In this document: positions 12,401-27,400 of the stretch, in pieces
Position numbering within the stretch: position 1 is the stretch's first letter
Layout of the letters: each line of letters starts with the position of its first letter
Source: Mytilus californianus
Taxonomy: Eukaryota; Mollusca; Bivalvia; Mytilida; Mytilidae
DNA length: 64,000 nucleotides
Direction of reading: 5' to 3'
NCBI RefSeq assembly: GCF_021869535.1
Contig: NW_026262701.1
Span: 44,085,278 to 44,149,277, forward strand
Position numbers and translations under genes: made by a program
Notes under the pieces: generated by a model
What the model was told of the DNA's origin: nothing
The model's database searches: none
What the model saw: only the letters and a program-made list of their open reading frames with translations

Positions 12401-15400
12401 GACCCGTCCTACACGTTTGATTATAATTATTATAGCTTTATTTAAGATTATAAGACACTCTCAAGATGTTCCTATGACCATCCTTAATTGAGGTTTCAAT
12501 TTGTCATTTATAGGTCCTTACATTTCTACGCATATTGTTACATAACTCAATAACTGTAAAAAGATTGTAAAATAATTTCATTTTGAAAACGACAATGAGG
12601 AGAAGTTTACTTATTCTTTGACGAATGACATGTGCCCACAACGTAGGCACATAATCCCCATCGAATACGATATATGTATTTGGACAGTACTTAAAAACCC
12701 TTATAGGTAAAGTGAAACTCAAATGGCAATGTTTGAACTTATAGAAAAAAAGCACAGTAATGAGTATCATTGATACATTCAACATTGATTATCAAAACCA
12801 CTTACATCAACATAAAGGGCATCCTCAAGTAGTTCACCTTTGGACTCCGGAGGTATATTTGAAATTATTTCTGACATGACTTGTGAAGATTTTTCCTTCA
12901 AAAAGAAATCTTAACTTACGAAAACAGAAAATTGTAAACTTTTTAATCATAATCGATATTTTTTTCATATAAGTTAATTATCAATGTTAGATAAAGGTTC
13001 AAAATAAACTTAACTTCATTAGAATTATACGTGTTTTCAAATTGTTTGGCCGCTTTTTAAATTTTTGTCTCTATTTCAACGTTTATCAAAAATCTAATAG
13101 TCAAAGTTTTTATGGTACCGTTGATAACTATTTAATGTAAATTTTGTACCCAAATGAGTCTGTATGCACCTATCATTTTGCTCATAGCCTACTAAATAAG
13201 AGCACATTTAAATGCCCTTGGTAATAGACTCAACTTGCACATGAACGCTGTTAATGGTGATGCCACAAGCATATTGAAATTGGCTTGTTAGACCAAAACT
13301 GTTATTTTAGGAATTTCAAATTATACAAAAGATAGATAACACCAATAACTTTCTGGAAAGCCATCTTTTGGCAAAATATTCGTGTTTCTAATATCTACAT
13401 ATTAGTTAAACAACATAAAAGAATTAAATATATTTTAAATAAATTTGTTTTCTTTCCCTCCAGAATTGCAATAGCCTAACTGTTATTTAGATATAAATTA
13501 ATGATAATGAACATGTTGAAAATGTTTTTTTACCTCTCAAAAGGTGGTACATGATTAATATGTGTTTTGTAACAGTTCAAGATGTATTCAAACTATATAC
13601 ATTTAAGAGGTAAGTTGTACTATTTTTCGAACTAAGGTCGTTACAAGTGAATTAGATAAATGGAACAAAATCAGCTTCACTCTGATTATATCAAAATATC
13701 TCTTTCTAAATATAACTTTCAAAAGAATCCGTAATTACATGCATATTTATTCATGCGTGTATTCTTTGTGGTCATAACGATTCGCATTCTACGTGAACAT
13801 CATCGTTTATGCAATTTTGATGAAAATGAGGAACAGTTAAAACTAATAAATGAATTATTTCAAAGGTAGCATTCACCTGTTGTCATAATTAATAACTATT
13901 TAATATATTTCTTACATATGTTTCGCCTTCAGTAGGGGTAGTTTCTCCAACACAAGCATACAATTGTCGATGCATGATTCTTTGTAATATTTTTCTGGAC
14001 TTTTCAAGGCCTTTATCAACAGACATAAGTATCACATGGAAAATGCTGTCGGAAAGATTTGTATATGCTTCAGGATCGTCAATGCACTCAGATAACTTCT
14101 TCAAATTCCTGTTATACAATTAAATAGCGAAAGAATTGAATATTAAATATTTTTAATAATGTTTAATATTTTATATTAAGCTTAACATGGTTAAGATATT
14201 AATATAGTTAGCATACACTATATAAAGTGACCACTCCGCCAAAAAGGCTGATTTTGCTTTCGTTATTCGGAATCTGTCGCTCCTACATATAACTACTAGA
14301 CCGAATCTAGGGGTATAGAAAGCACGCAATTTGCAGAAATAGGGATATTGTAACAAGTAGATGTAAATACCACGATACATCATGTATTTTGTTACAGTCC
14401 TAGTCGATAAGAAAAGTACCGCCTGACTAAGGAAGCTATATGGTCAAGTAGAAGGCGTAAACGAGCTGTTTCATATGTTAAACGATCTAAAAAATCAATT
14501 TATGATGATATGATATAATAGCATGATGATAAACGAAACACTTCTTCAGTCCGGATAACACACGTGGAAATCTAGAACATATCTTTTTGTCAAAACTATT
14601 TTACTCAACGCTGCATTTTTGCGCCTGTCCCAAATCTGGCCTTTGTTTATTCTGTGTGTTTTTTTTTTATTTTAGTTCATTTATATGTTTCGGAGTTTAT
14701 TTTGACGTGCATTTCAATGAACCAGTACACATTTTTGTTTAGGGGCCAGCTGAAGCTCTCCTCCGGGAGCGTGAAAATTTTCGATGTGTTAAAGACCCAT
14801 TGGTGTCCTTGGGCTGTTTTCTGCTCTTTGGTAGGTTTGTTGTCTCTTTGACACATTCCCCATTTCCATTCTCAATTTTACATTTGACGAAATTGATTCA
14901 ATTGATTCATTGCATCAAAACAATTATTCTACCTCTGTCAAATCGTTCAGACCGACCAATTCTCCTCATTTGGTATGATCAAATAGCATCGAATAAATAA
15001 ACTAAAACGTTTTCAATTGATTTCCAAGTGGATTTTCATTGCGATCGTGTATCCACTTAAAACAAATTGTGATTCGACGCTTCACTTAAAGGATATTAGT
15101 AAACACTCCGTTGCACATTATGTCTTAAAGGCATATCGGGATATATAATTCACACCTCCAAAAATTTGAGGGAACGATTTCATTAGCTGATGTTATTATT
15201 ACCAGAACAAAAAGTAGAGTGTTGTCAGATCCTAGTAAGCAACGCGTCGACACAAGATCTTTATGTTAATCAGATTGATTCATTTCCCTTGTACAATTGA
15301 TACAATTCTATTCGCACAGTTCAATATTGACCAATTGCTTTACCTTGAAGGATCTATTTTAATTTGATGCATAAGATTAGTTTAATTTGATGCATAAAAT

Positions 15401-18400
15401 TAGTTTAATTTGATGCATAAAATTTACAAAGAGTTATTTCATTTTCATAGCATTTGGTCGATACCACTGCTGGTGAACTATTAGTCTCCGAGGGTAACAT
15501 CAGCACAGTTGTCAGTGATTCGGTACTGACATGATTCATAACAAACATTTTTTACATTGTCCGTTTATAGATTTATAAATTATTAAGAAACTAAGGTTCC
15601 AACTCCCTCAGTCAAAATTGAGCTTTTATGGATTTGGCAATTATTTGTAGGTCCTTTTTCGTCATTTAGTCCTTGTTTCGGTAATCATACTTCCTTGGAT
15701 TTCAAATATTTGGATTGAGCTTTTCTAATTAAGGTTATTTTAGAAAAGCGATTCGGACGCATAAAATTTAACAAGTGTTATTTTAATTTTTTTTTTCAGC
15801 AATAAAACTGTTTAAAATCACATACCCATCTTTCCCTGGAATGATACCTTTATGGTCTGCGGCAATAAATGCATCTGTTACCCTGAAAAAATGCAAAGAG
15901 AAAAGATTTCTTTAGAATGTGAAAAGCTGTCACTGTTACATATATCGATAATCACGCATACATGCATGATTGACTTACATAAAAGTAGAGAGAAACACAA
16001 TTCATGTTTAAAATTTGTGTTATATAACTTTACTTCAGATTTTGCATTATTATTTCATATTACCATATTCTAAAAACGAGTAGAAATAAAAAAAAATAAA
16101 AAGAATGCTAGCACCAAGATCAAGAGACCATTTGTAAAAATTCAAATCTAACATTTCATTACGAAAACTTGAGAATTGTTTGTTAGACCACCGAATTGTT
16201 GATTTCATAAGAATGAATTCAATTAATGGATGTTCTTACATACGATCCAATAGAGAGGAGAAAGCTACGTCGAGACATTCAAACTCATGAGTCGAAAAAC
16301 AAACTGACAATGTCATTGAAAAAGCGAAAAACGATCAGAAGACAAACACAACATAAAAAATCTAAGATTGAGGTCCAAAAAACAATGAAAAACTCGGGTG
16401 GTCTCAAGTGCTCCGAAGCAAAAGAATTTTAAGTTGTCATGACTGGACAAAATATCTCTATATGTAGTTCTAAGTGTACCTCGTTGGGACAATTAATCCC
16501 ATTTGTTGATACAATGTATTTGAAAAATTTATTGTTTATGTATATAGGAATAAGATGCAAAACATGAACGTGGGTGAAATAGCAAACGATCAATACTGTC
16601 AAGTTGTAAATATAAACTCTGGTGCAGATATTTGTCACAAAAGTTTCTAACTTGTAGTTTTTATGCAACCATGTGTATTTTGGTGACTTCAATGGCTTAG
16701 CTGGTGTAAGTTCTTAACATTAAGTACAATATAAGTATGATCCAATCGGTGAAATAAATAGCAGGCACATAGCTTCTTATTATAAAAATCGGAGACAGAC
16801 TAAATTTTTTCTTATATCTTATATATTTCTATAGTAAACCTTTCCAAGATTTACTAGAAACCCGCAGTTTGCAAATTTTAACATTAAAGCACAACTAGGG
16901 AAACAGAGATTCACGTTCAACCGGTGGATCTAATCCAGATTGAAATGCATTGAAAGAGACGACCAAGGAAAATCTTTCGCTTACGTAAGTTTCATTTAAT
17001 GGTATGGCAATCTAACAATCTGGTAGTGATCGGGAAATCTGTATAATGTTGAGTATAAATAATCGAAAATGTGTGGGATTCGTTGTTGTTACAACAACAA
17101 AACAACACATTAGCCCAATTTACGACATCAAGCTCCTAGTAATCAACAGGCGGTCTCCGACAACAGATAATGTCTGTGCTACAAAGAGCATGTATTTGTG
17201 TTTTATTTTCATGAATGTGAATTAAGAAAGGAAGTCATATCAATTTGACTTGAATTGGTCCCTCAATATGCCTTTAATAAGTAAAAATTATAATGTTTGA
17301 TACAGCTTGATATGGGTTTTCTTTGTGAGGATTTTTATAACATTTTGAGTTATATTTCTAAATATAAACAAATCAGATCTAACTGTTCATTAACTTACAT
17401 GGCTTCGATAGCATCACAAACTCTATGCTGATAAGCTCTTCTATGTAGTGTTGCTCTTATTTGAAACATACCGTATAGTGTTTCTGCTTCCTGAAATAAA
17501 CACACATTGTTGTACCTGTTCCCTTGGTATTTCTTATTTTTTTAATCACCTTATTTTACAATGAACTTGAAATGATATATCTTAACATTTTCTAACAAAT
17601 TGGTTTTTTTATTGCATATTGTGTTATTTTTTCATTTATTTAAAGTTAGAGTTTGACAAAAACTTGGATTGTCAATAACGAAAATGTATTTCTCATAAGT
17701 CAATTACTGTGGATTCATTTTTTTTTTGTGTGCACCAATTTTCGTGGATTAAAGAAAACTTGCGTTTTCGTGAATATTTGATTTAGTGGTTATCCCCATT
17801 GTCTGAATACATTTTTATAGAAAATTTGCAATTCGTTGGACATATAAATTCATGATTCTCCTACAAAGACAAAATCCACATAAGTTGGTATCAAACGAAT
17901 AATTATGAATCCACGGTACATAAATTTATCTAATTATCTCAGTTACTAAAAATTATAAAAAAAAAGGTAGATTTTTCAAATGTATGATTTCGTTGGAACA
18001 ATATCATGAAGATATCTTATAATTTTTGTAGTATCAATTTTACTAGGAAACAAATCATTAGATATATCAATGTAACAAATACCAACGTTTAAATATACGG
18101 TCATATTTCATCATTAAAGTGCGTTTATTGTCTTACAATGAAAGCTTTCACTGAAATTTGTAACTAATATTTATGTTGTTTACCCCTTACAACAAAGGTC
18201 TTCAAAAATAAATAAGTTGCAATTGTCCTTCAAATATCTGTCTATGGTTAAATAGACTTTATGTTATGATTATGCGTTTTTGCTAAATAATAAGTGGCAG
18301 CGCTAGCAATTCTTCTACATTTTTTTTCAGTTTATTCGTGTCACCGTGTGTTTTGTTTTTCCAAAATGACGTTACCGTATCTATTTATTTTCTTTCCTTT

Positions 18401-21400
18401 CTATGTGTATGACCATTTAATGTTATTTTAGAGGGTTTGTTTCAATGATCGCGCGCTTTTTCGATACGGTATTAAATTGTTTATTTTAAAAAGTTTGTGT
18501 TTTATCACCTATGTAACAGTTATTTCAGACTTAAGTGCCTTTGTGAACTGATTTTACAGTTAATATGTTATTTAATTTTCGGTTTGTTGGTCCATTGATC
18601 GAGATTAAAAAGTGGGAGGATTGACATTTACAAAAACTTCTCCCGCCCTTTCTTCCATATGTTCAAGTTCCCGTCGCAAAATTTTTGAACCAATTCAATT
18701 GTTGTCTTATGTCATACTTAATGTTTTGTTATTTGGAGATATCGTAACGATTAAGAAATTTGTGTTTGTGGCAAGTCAAAAAACGTTTCTCAGAACGATT
18801 CTGAGCTTGATATTGTACAGAAACTTATCTATTGTCAAATATTGTAGGTTATCATCTTTATGTATTTTTGTTATTTTGTCGTTGCATTGCTGTTTCATTG
18901 AGGCATGTCCTAAATCTTCTTTAATTCAACTCCTTTGCTAGCAAAAAATGGACATAAGCACTGTCAAAAATTTCAAAATATTTTTGCACATTTCATAAAA
19001 TTATCTTTAATAAACGACTGCAGCTACATCATGCATACTGTCAAATCTAATTTGATTCTGCGTGGTAATTATTGAAGTTGATTTCAATAAAATCTTTCCA
19101 GATATAGTATTTCAACTAGTAAAGACTGCACTCCTCAAGTATACGATTTAATGCAATTACTCTTGAAAACGAATTATTACGCCTAAAACTCTGTCCCTTA
19201 AACTAAGTATTTCCGTGAGAATTTCACGTACACATTTAGGTTGACAGCATACTGTAGGGTTAAATAACATTGTTGTGCCAGTTGTTTATCTAAATGTTCT
19301 GACAATTTAACTTAGACTAACTTCGTGTATTACCCATTTCGTTTTTGTTTTAAATCTTCGTCAGAGTTTTATTTGAACGATATCCGTCGTGCAATTTCCG
19401 ATTTATGTTTCTACGAGAACAACATTGAAATCACATGTTGGAACAATGAGTTGGAAAACGAAATAAGAATATATTATATTTATGCTTTATTGAAATTTGA
19501 TATGTTGTTTCTTTACCAATTATCATTGTTTCCACAAAATGCAGCTAAAAGTAAACGCACGACAAAGGTTAAAAAGTAAAACAATAAAATCGAACTCCAA
19601 GGCAAATTCAAAGACAGGAAGTCCATAAAAACTGACAAAATAAAACACTATCAATCACCCAAGAAACTGGTGCGTTAAACCTGCTTTAATAGCTAGCTGA
19701 ATATCCCACTTGTATGGCAGTTATAAATAAGGTAGAATCTTTGATTTTGAAATGGCAGTTAGTGTCTGAAAATGTTGTTACTGAAGTTCTTTATTACATG
19801 TGTTATCATGTGAATGATTCGAGCATGTTCAAGGTTTTAAACATTATTCCATTTCTAACAATCAAAGGTAATATAAATTGTAAAACAAGAGATGTTATTC
19901 CAAACTATCTAACAAAAAGAGTAACATGCTGTAAAATACTTTGATAAATTAGAATTCTATTCTGGTAATGGCCTAATTCCAAATAAAAAACACAATTCTC
20001 CTATCACACTTTAAAGAGATGAAAATCGAAGTGCACCAATTACATTTGATGTTCGTAAGATAAATGACGACCCTCAAAAGTCATGACAGACCATTTTCTA
20101 TGTGGATAAAGCCCTTCGTGCTTGGGTTCGTCTGTATTATGATTTATGCAATCGATCATGGCTAGACAATGAAAAAACAAGACGGTTCACGCTTATGCAG
20201 CGACACAATGGAATTCATATTTGGTATAATCCACGACAAATTAAATCTGCACAAGAGTTATATTCGTTTGGATTTGAATAATGTCTTGGCAAAAAAAAAT
20301 GAAAATAAAAATATCACTTCGAAACAGTAAAAACGAAACCCAAATAATGCATATAAAACTCTTCTTGTCTTCGAGAGATATTCTTTTCTTATTCTCAAGG
20401 AAACTATCAATATTCATATTAACACACATAATTAAGTCCAACGATTCGGTAACAAGTAATATTTGCAATAATAAGTAATTCGACATTCTATATTACACAA
20501 GTGAAGTTATTATAATTATCTGAAGTAATTCGACATTCTATATTACACAAGTGAAGTTATTATAATTATCTCAAGTCCAACGTTTCGACCACATGCCTGT
20601 TTACCTGTGATATATTACGTATAAGGAATGTTAATAGCACATTTTATCACCTGCTAATGCTAGATATATTAAAAATTTCATTTACCTTATCTCTGGAACA
20701 GATCTGGTATTCATCTTTTACTTTTAACACTCTTGCAAACTTCATGAATCTGTTGTGGTCAAACGTATTTTTTATTCCTAAACCATAACAGTCCCTTGCA
20801 AAGTAATCCCATTTATCAACATCAATACCATTCCGTTTGTTGGCTACTATCTGTAAAACAATACTATGACCATGTCAAAGAAAAAAGTAATAATTATTGC
20901 TATAATCTGAAAACGTCTTATCACTTTTAACATGTATTAATTGATAATAGCATTATCGTTAACAAAAAAAATACATATATGACTATAGTTTTGATAACTG
21001 GTTACTTTGTGAATACATTATACAGATTTTATTTAAACCTAATTGAAGTCATATATTCATTTTCATTTCATTTTATTTCAAGGAACATCTTTTTTTAATT
21101 CAAATAGAAATCTTGTAACAATCCAACCAGAAATAACAATACATTTTTGTTTTGAGCGTACCTAATGGACGTTAACTTAGGAAAGCGATTCAAACACAAC
21201 GAATACATCGGTACCATTTTTATATACTTAGTGGATGGTCGATACCGCTGCTGACGAACTATTAATTTCCGAGAATCATTAACTAGTAGTCCGTGCTACC
21301 CAACTGACATTATTTATAACATACATTTCCCGCATTGTCCTTTGATAAATTATAAAAAATATTCTAATGCAATTATTTTGTATCAATGGTTCTGATTGAA

Positions 21401-24400
21401 TGACAGTAAGCGTAAAATTCTCTATGTCGTTGTCTGTAACTAAGGAAGCCGACATTTTGAATTGCGGAATGTATTGACATGTAATTTTTACAATAATAAG
21501 CAAAAAAACTCACATGTTGCACCTAGAAATCTTCTTTTTATCAAATTTTATTACATTCTGAAGCGTCCAAGATGCCAGAAAACGCCCGGTGTTTACGTTT
21601 GACGCCGGAAGCTTACCTATGAAGACACCTAGTTTAAGGGGCCAAAGAAGATAACATCTTTTCGCGGAATTTTTTTTTAAGAGAATTTTGCACTGAAATT
21701 ATGATTGAAATTGAATTATGTACTTGTTTTGCATTAAAATAGAGATAACTGTATTGTATTTGAAGCTTTGCGGACGTCCATCGGTAGTGTTACTGTCGCA
21801 AATACCAGTTTACCTGTCTCGGCTACGCGTCGCCAGGTAAACTAAATTTGCGACAGTAACACTACCGATGGACGTCCACAAAGCTTCAAATACATTACAG
21901 TTATCTCTTAATTTCGAAATTAATATTCCAACTCCCACAGTCGAAATTTGCCATAGACGGTGATGGACAATCGTTTACGCATCTTTTTTGTCATATAGCA
22001 CCTCAAGTATTTATACATCGGTTTTTATTCAAGTTATCAAGATGACAGTTCTTCGGTGTAAGCAATTATAAATGTTCATTTCCTGTAAAAAGTAAAATGA
22101 CAAAAATACCGAACCCCAAGGAAAATTCAAAACGGAAAGTCCCGTAAGACAAATAATTAAACACGAATTTCCTACCTTGTAAAACTGAAATTTAACCCAT
22201 GCACTAAGAACATATAGTTCATATAAGATGGATTGTTAGTTGCAAAAATTCTATTGAACAATCTTTTCAAAATTTTAAATTATTGAAAACGAACATATCT
22301 TTGGGTCCCCTTCTTTATATTTGAAATAATATATTTAACAATGCATAAAAACGTAATAAAATTGATTTGGTTACAATCATTCAAAGGATTAGATTACACA
22401 TTCTTTTTATTTTGTTTTGATGTTTGATTAAAAAATGCAATGTTGATATGTAGCGGGAGATGTTTTCCGGCGAACAACATTGAAACGATGAACGATTCTA
22501 TGTCATCATAAGTAATTGGCACTTGAACATATGCACTTTTCTTGTGAACAATGTTTTATTTAGGGTCCAGATTTGATCCTTTTTATACCTACGAAATAAT
22601 CATTCAAGCTCATACAAAACAGTTTATAAACATAATAGTTTGTTCAAAAGCAATACAGCTTACTGAATATACATTTTTACAATAAATAGTCAACGAACCA
22701 GTGTCATTTTAATAACAACCATGAACTATCATATTTAAGATAATTAGATATCTAAGAGTCCAATAGGGAAAGTAAAACTCACATTTATAATAAAACAGCT
22801 CTTCTGCCTTGATTTGCTAACATTTTCTTTGTATGCAAAAAGCTACCATTCTAATTAATAAGTTTACTTAAATAAAGGATCATGGTCATTTAACGCACGA
22901 AGAATTTGACATTTTCCAACACATGCCTTGGAAGTTCCCAACAAGACCGTATGCGATGGCATGTCAATACAAATGAACGTTTCCTCAGCAAAAGCAGAGT
23001 TCTTTATAAATGTATTGATCCTGACTAATTTTCACACCAATCAGATCGGATTGGACTGTTTTATACATACCATCGAGTCAAACCATAGCATTTTTGACAA
23101 ATGTTTAAGAAGGGGTTCTTCAATGTTGTATGTATATCGAATTAGATAAATTAGAGTTGGGAATGGTTGCGAGATAAGACAGATATTTGGCGTCAAACAA
23201 GGTCAAAGCTATTATTTAAAAATGTGTAGTCAACCACCAAATATTTAGGGTATGATCGTTTGAAAAGATTTATATTGGCAGTATAGCTAGTGTAGGCCTA
23301 TATGTGCATTCCATTTTTTAAAATAAATGGCTATATTCTGAAATTTGTTATTCATATTTTGTGTTTTATTTTTGTTGAATATATCTCTTTATGGTCTTTG
23401 AAATATTAAGATAGAGATCGTCAAAAAATTAACAGCTCATCAATAGTGGTATCGAAATATTAGCTGTTGATAAATAAGCAAAACGTAATGTATTATTGGG
23501 CTATATAAAAATTCCTAATTTACCTCTATCCACACTCAATCACTTTTCAAGACCATGACAATTCTAATAAACGCTATATTCATATTATCAAAGGCATTAT
23601 AGATTTACATTAAGACCATGGTTTAATGTCAGTTTTACAATCAACATTATTCAGATCACGTTTAAAAAAAATTGGAAAATTTAGTGTCAATAGAAGTAAG
23701 CAACAGTAGTTTACCAGTTTGAATGATTAATTTGACGAGAGAAGCATAGCGAATCGATTGCTGTCTTCATTTTTAAAAATAGTTTTGAGGACAGTATGCT
23801 TACACTACACTTCCACACAATCTTATCAAACAAAAATTTGGCTATTTAATTAAATGGTCGTTTGGTAAATCTGAATGCAGATATATTTGCTGCAACTCAT
23901 TTAAAGCCTTCTTCTCTAATGAGAAAGGTAAATATGCTAGATATACTTACTGGAGGTGTGATGAGATGATTAAAGCTGTTAATTTTCTCCTTGATAATAT
24001 TTATGTACGTTTCGGCAGCAACGTTTATCGACAGGTTGTAGGTATTCCTATGGGCACTAATTGTGCCCCTTTAATAGCAGACTTGTTTTGTACTGTTATG
24101 AATCACAGTTTATGACCAAACTCTAAGTTGCATTTAACTGATAAATTCAACAACACTTACCGTTATCTTGATGATATTTTTTCGTTAAATAATCAATAAT
24201 TTTCTCAATATACTGCCGAAATTTACCCAAAGGAACTTACTATAAATAAATCAAATTTAAACGGTAACAACTGTCCTTTCCTAGTTTTAGATATTTCGGT
24301 TTTACAAGGGAAACTCAACACTAAAAATTAGGACAAAAGGGATGATTTTTCGTTCCCTATTGCTAATTTTCCCTTTTTTTCCCTTTTTAGATGGTGATGT

Positions 24401-27400
24401 TCCTTTGGCACCATCTTACTGTGTTTATATTTCACAACTCGTTCGCTATGCCCGTGTCTGTTGTGACGTTTTTGATTTTAACGAATGTAATCTATGTATT
24501 ACTGGTAAATTATTAAGCCAGGGATTTTGTTACCACAAATTACTTAAAACCTTTACTAAATTCTTCCACAGATATAAAGATTAGGTTTTGAAGTTTGGTT
24601 GTACCTGTAGAAAACTTATTTCAAACGGGATCGCACATCCTCATTTTTACGGCAATATTGTTTACCGTGCCCGGAAATTTAGAAACGATCCTGGTAAACT
24701 TATCGATCCTTTAAATAAACTTATTCTAAAAGGTTACCAATTCAACACTGTAATTAGATCATTAAATATTGTTTTTATTGGAACTAATATTGATTTTGTT
24801 ATCAGTAAATTAAAAGCAAACTAAATGTTATTGTTATATACATATACACATTCATGGATCTACGATCTGTCGATACCTGTATCTTGGCATTGCACAAGGT
24901 CATGTTTTTTCTCTGACTGTTTATGACGTCTTTACTCTAAATCCATTGGATGTTTGATGTGTACGGATTGATAATTTAGTCTTAAATGCATGATCTTTTT
25001 TATTAGTTGTTAGTGGCTTTGAACTAGCTGTCAGTAACTGCGAGTACTCTCAGATCTGTACTAAGTGTCTTTTTGTTGTTTGGATGTACAAGTACCCGGC
25101 CACGTCGACTTGTATTTGTATAATTTGTATTTTTATCCACCTAATGAGTTAACTGATTTTTATAGTTCGTTCTTATGTTGTACTGTTATACCACTGTCCC
25201 AGGTTAGGGAGAGGGTTGGGATCCCGCTAACATGTTTAACTCCGCAACATTCTGATTCGGTATGTATGTGCCTGTCCCAAGTCAGGAGCCTGTAATTCAG
25301 TGGTTGTCGTTTGTTTATGTGTAACATATATGTTTTTCGTTCAGTTTTTTGTATATAAATTAGGCTGTTAGTTTTCTCGTTTGAATTGTTTTACATTGTC
25401 ATTTCGGGGCCTTTTATAGCTGACTGGTCGGTATGGACTTTGCTCATTGTTGAAGGCCGGACGGTGACCTATAGTTGTTAATTTCTGTGTCATTTGGTCT
25501 CTTGTGGAGAGTTGTCTCATCGACAATCATACCACATCTTCTTTTTTATAAGTAATACAAAACTTACCTCATATAAAAAGCCTTTACTTTGATCTCTACC
25601 ATGGTATGGCCAAACCTATAACAGCAATCGCAACTTAACCGTTTTAAACATTACGGAAGTATTTTTTTTTTATACAGAAGTACGTGTTTTACAAGGAAAT
25701 TAAAACAATAAATGTAAGTATTATCTTATACTCTAAGAATTGGAGACATATACAGGCTAAAAATATGCCATCCAGCTCATTGTTTTGACTTTTTACAGTA
25801 GTATAGGTAAACTTTCTTTTCTGGTAAATGCTTGTTTAAGAAGCTTCAAAGTAAACATGGCATATAGTTGTTTTTTTTTGTTATGGAGCTTCCTATGAGT
25901 TCATACCCATTTTGTTTGCCAGACGTCTTTAGACTGAATATGCACACTTTCAAAATGTAAAAAAAGGAAAATTAATAGCCCCTAAATGATGTTACACCTA
26001 TTTCTATCCTTAAACGTTTATAAACACAAAACATGTTAACAATCATTGTTGAATTAAATTAGTTAGTTATTTACATGGATATCACCAGCATGATAGCTCA
26101 GTTGATATATACTGGCATGTAAATACGGATATTGTTTTTCTGATTTTTTTATACAGATCTTAGAAAATCAATTAAGGAGCATATAAGTATTTCCCCATTA
26201 TTCTTTTTAATGGTTTTGCTATTTATTTTTAGTTCTTTATGGAAATATGAGCTCACTATAATGTTCGCTGATAAAAGATTTGTCTTGCAATCAGTACAAT
26301 GTATCAAAAATATGGAAAAATATCTCCGAAGCAAAACAAAAGAGAAAGGAAATAAGGTATTGAATCCTGATATTCTTACACTCTCTTCTATTTTAAGTCC
26401 TCCAATATGTTTTTCATATTTCTGATGACCTGCAGTTTGTTCCCTATTTTGTTTAGGTCCTTCAATCTGTTCTTTGATGAATTTGATATCTTTATCTATC
26501 AAGTCATATTTCTTAAATTCTCCCATAAGATTATGTTTCTCAATCAAATAATCAAACATCATTACTGATGCATCTTCATGCTGAAATTTAAAATTTATCA
26601 TACAATAGTATATATCGTAGAAAAGCATTCATAATGAATTTAATTTGACATTAGCAAAGCAGAGTTTTCTTGTACTTTCATAGCAATTGATCTTTTTTCC
26701 GTTTTATTGGAGTTTGAGTCGGTGGGTTATAATCAAGGCAACTTTTTCGTTTATTCTTTAATTTTATCAATTAGATTTCTTTCAATATAATGTAACGTTA
26801 AGTTAGTTATTTCTGCTATTAATTATTACATTTCTTAACTTGGATGGAAGATTATTACTCCCAAATGCTTCTCAGCAGAATATTCAATACAGGTTTCTGT
26901 TTTATTATATTTGTACGCGTTATATGTTTTTAAACATTTCTTCATTAAATGTTATGTTCTAGTAATATTTCTGCATTAAATAACGACCAAATTAAGTTTT
27001 TGTAACATAAGTGAATCTGCTTGTTGATAGTTGGTTGATACAACATTTTGTCTTAAAAAGGACATAAATGTATGATATTTCAAAACGTTATCTAATCATA
27101 TCTATATACCTCGTATTATAGGAACGGCGGGTATGTTGATTTTGAGAAAAAGAAACTATGTTGGACAGAAAATAGAACTAATAATTTTTTCCAGTGTTAT
27201 AAAAAGAAGATGTGGTATGATTACCAATGAGACAACTCTCCACAATAGACCAAATGACACAGAAATTAACAACTATAGGTCACCGTGCGGCCTTCAACAA
27301 TGCGCAAAGCCCATACCGCATAGTCAGCTATAAAATGCCCCGAAATGACAAATGTAAAACACTACATTATCAGTTAAAGAATTTAAATACATGTATTATT

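Noticed and set aside
18612-18941. 109-codon plus-strand frame in an intron
   Set aside because: Hydrophobic, T-rich codons, no recognisable motif or splice context; typical of chance frames in AT-rich DNA.
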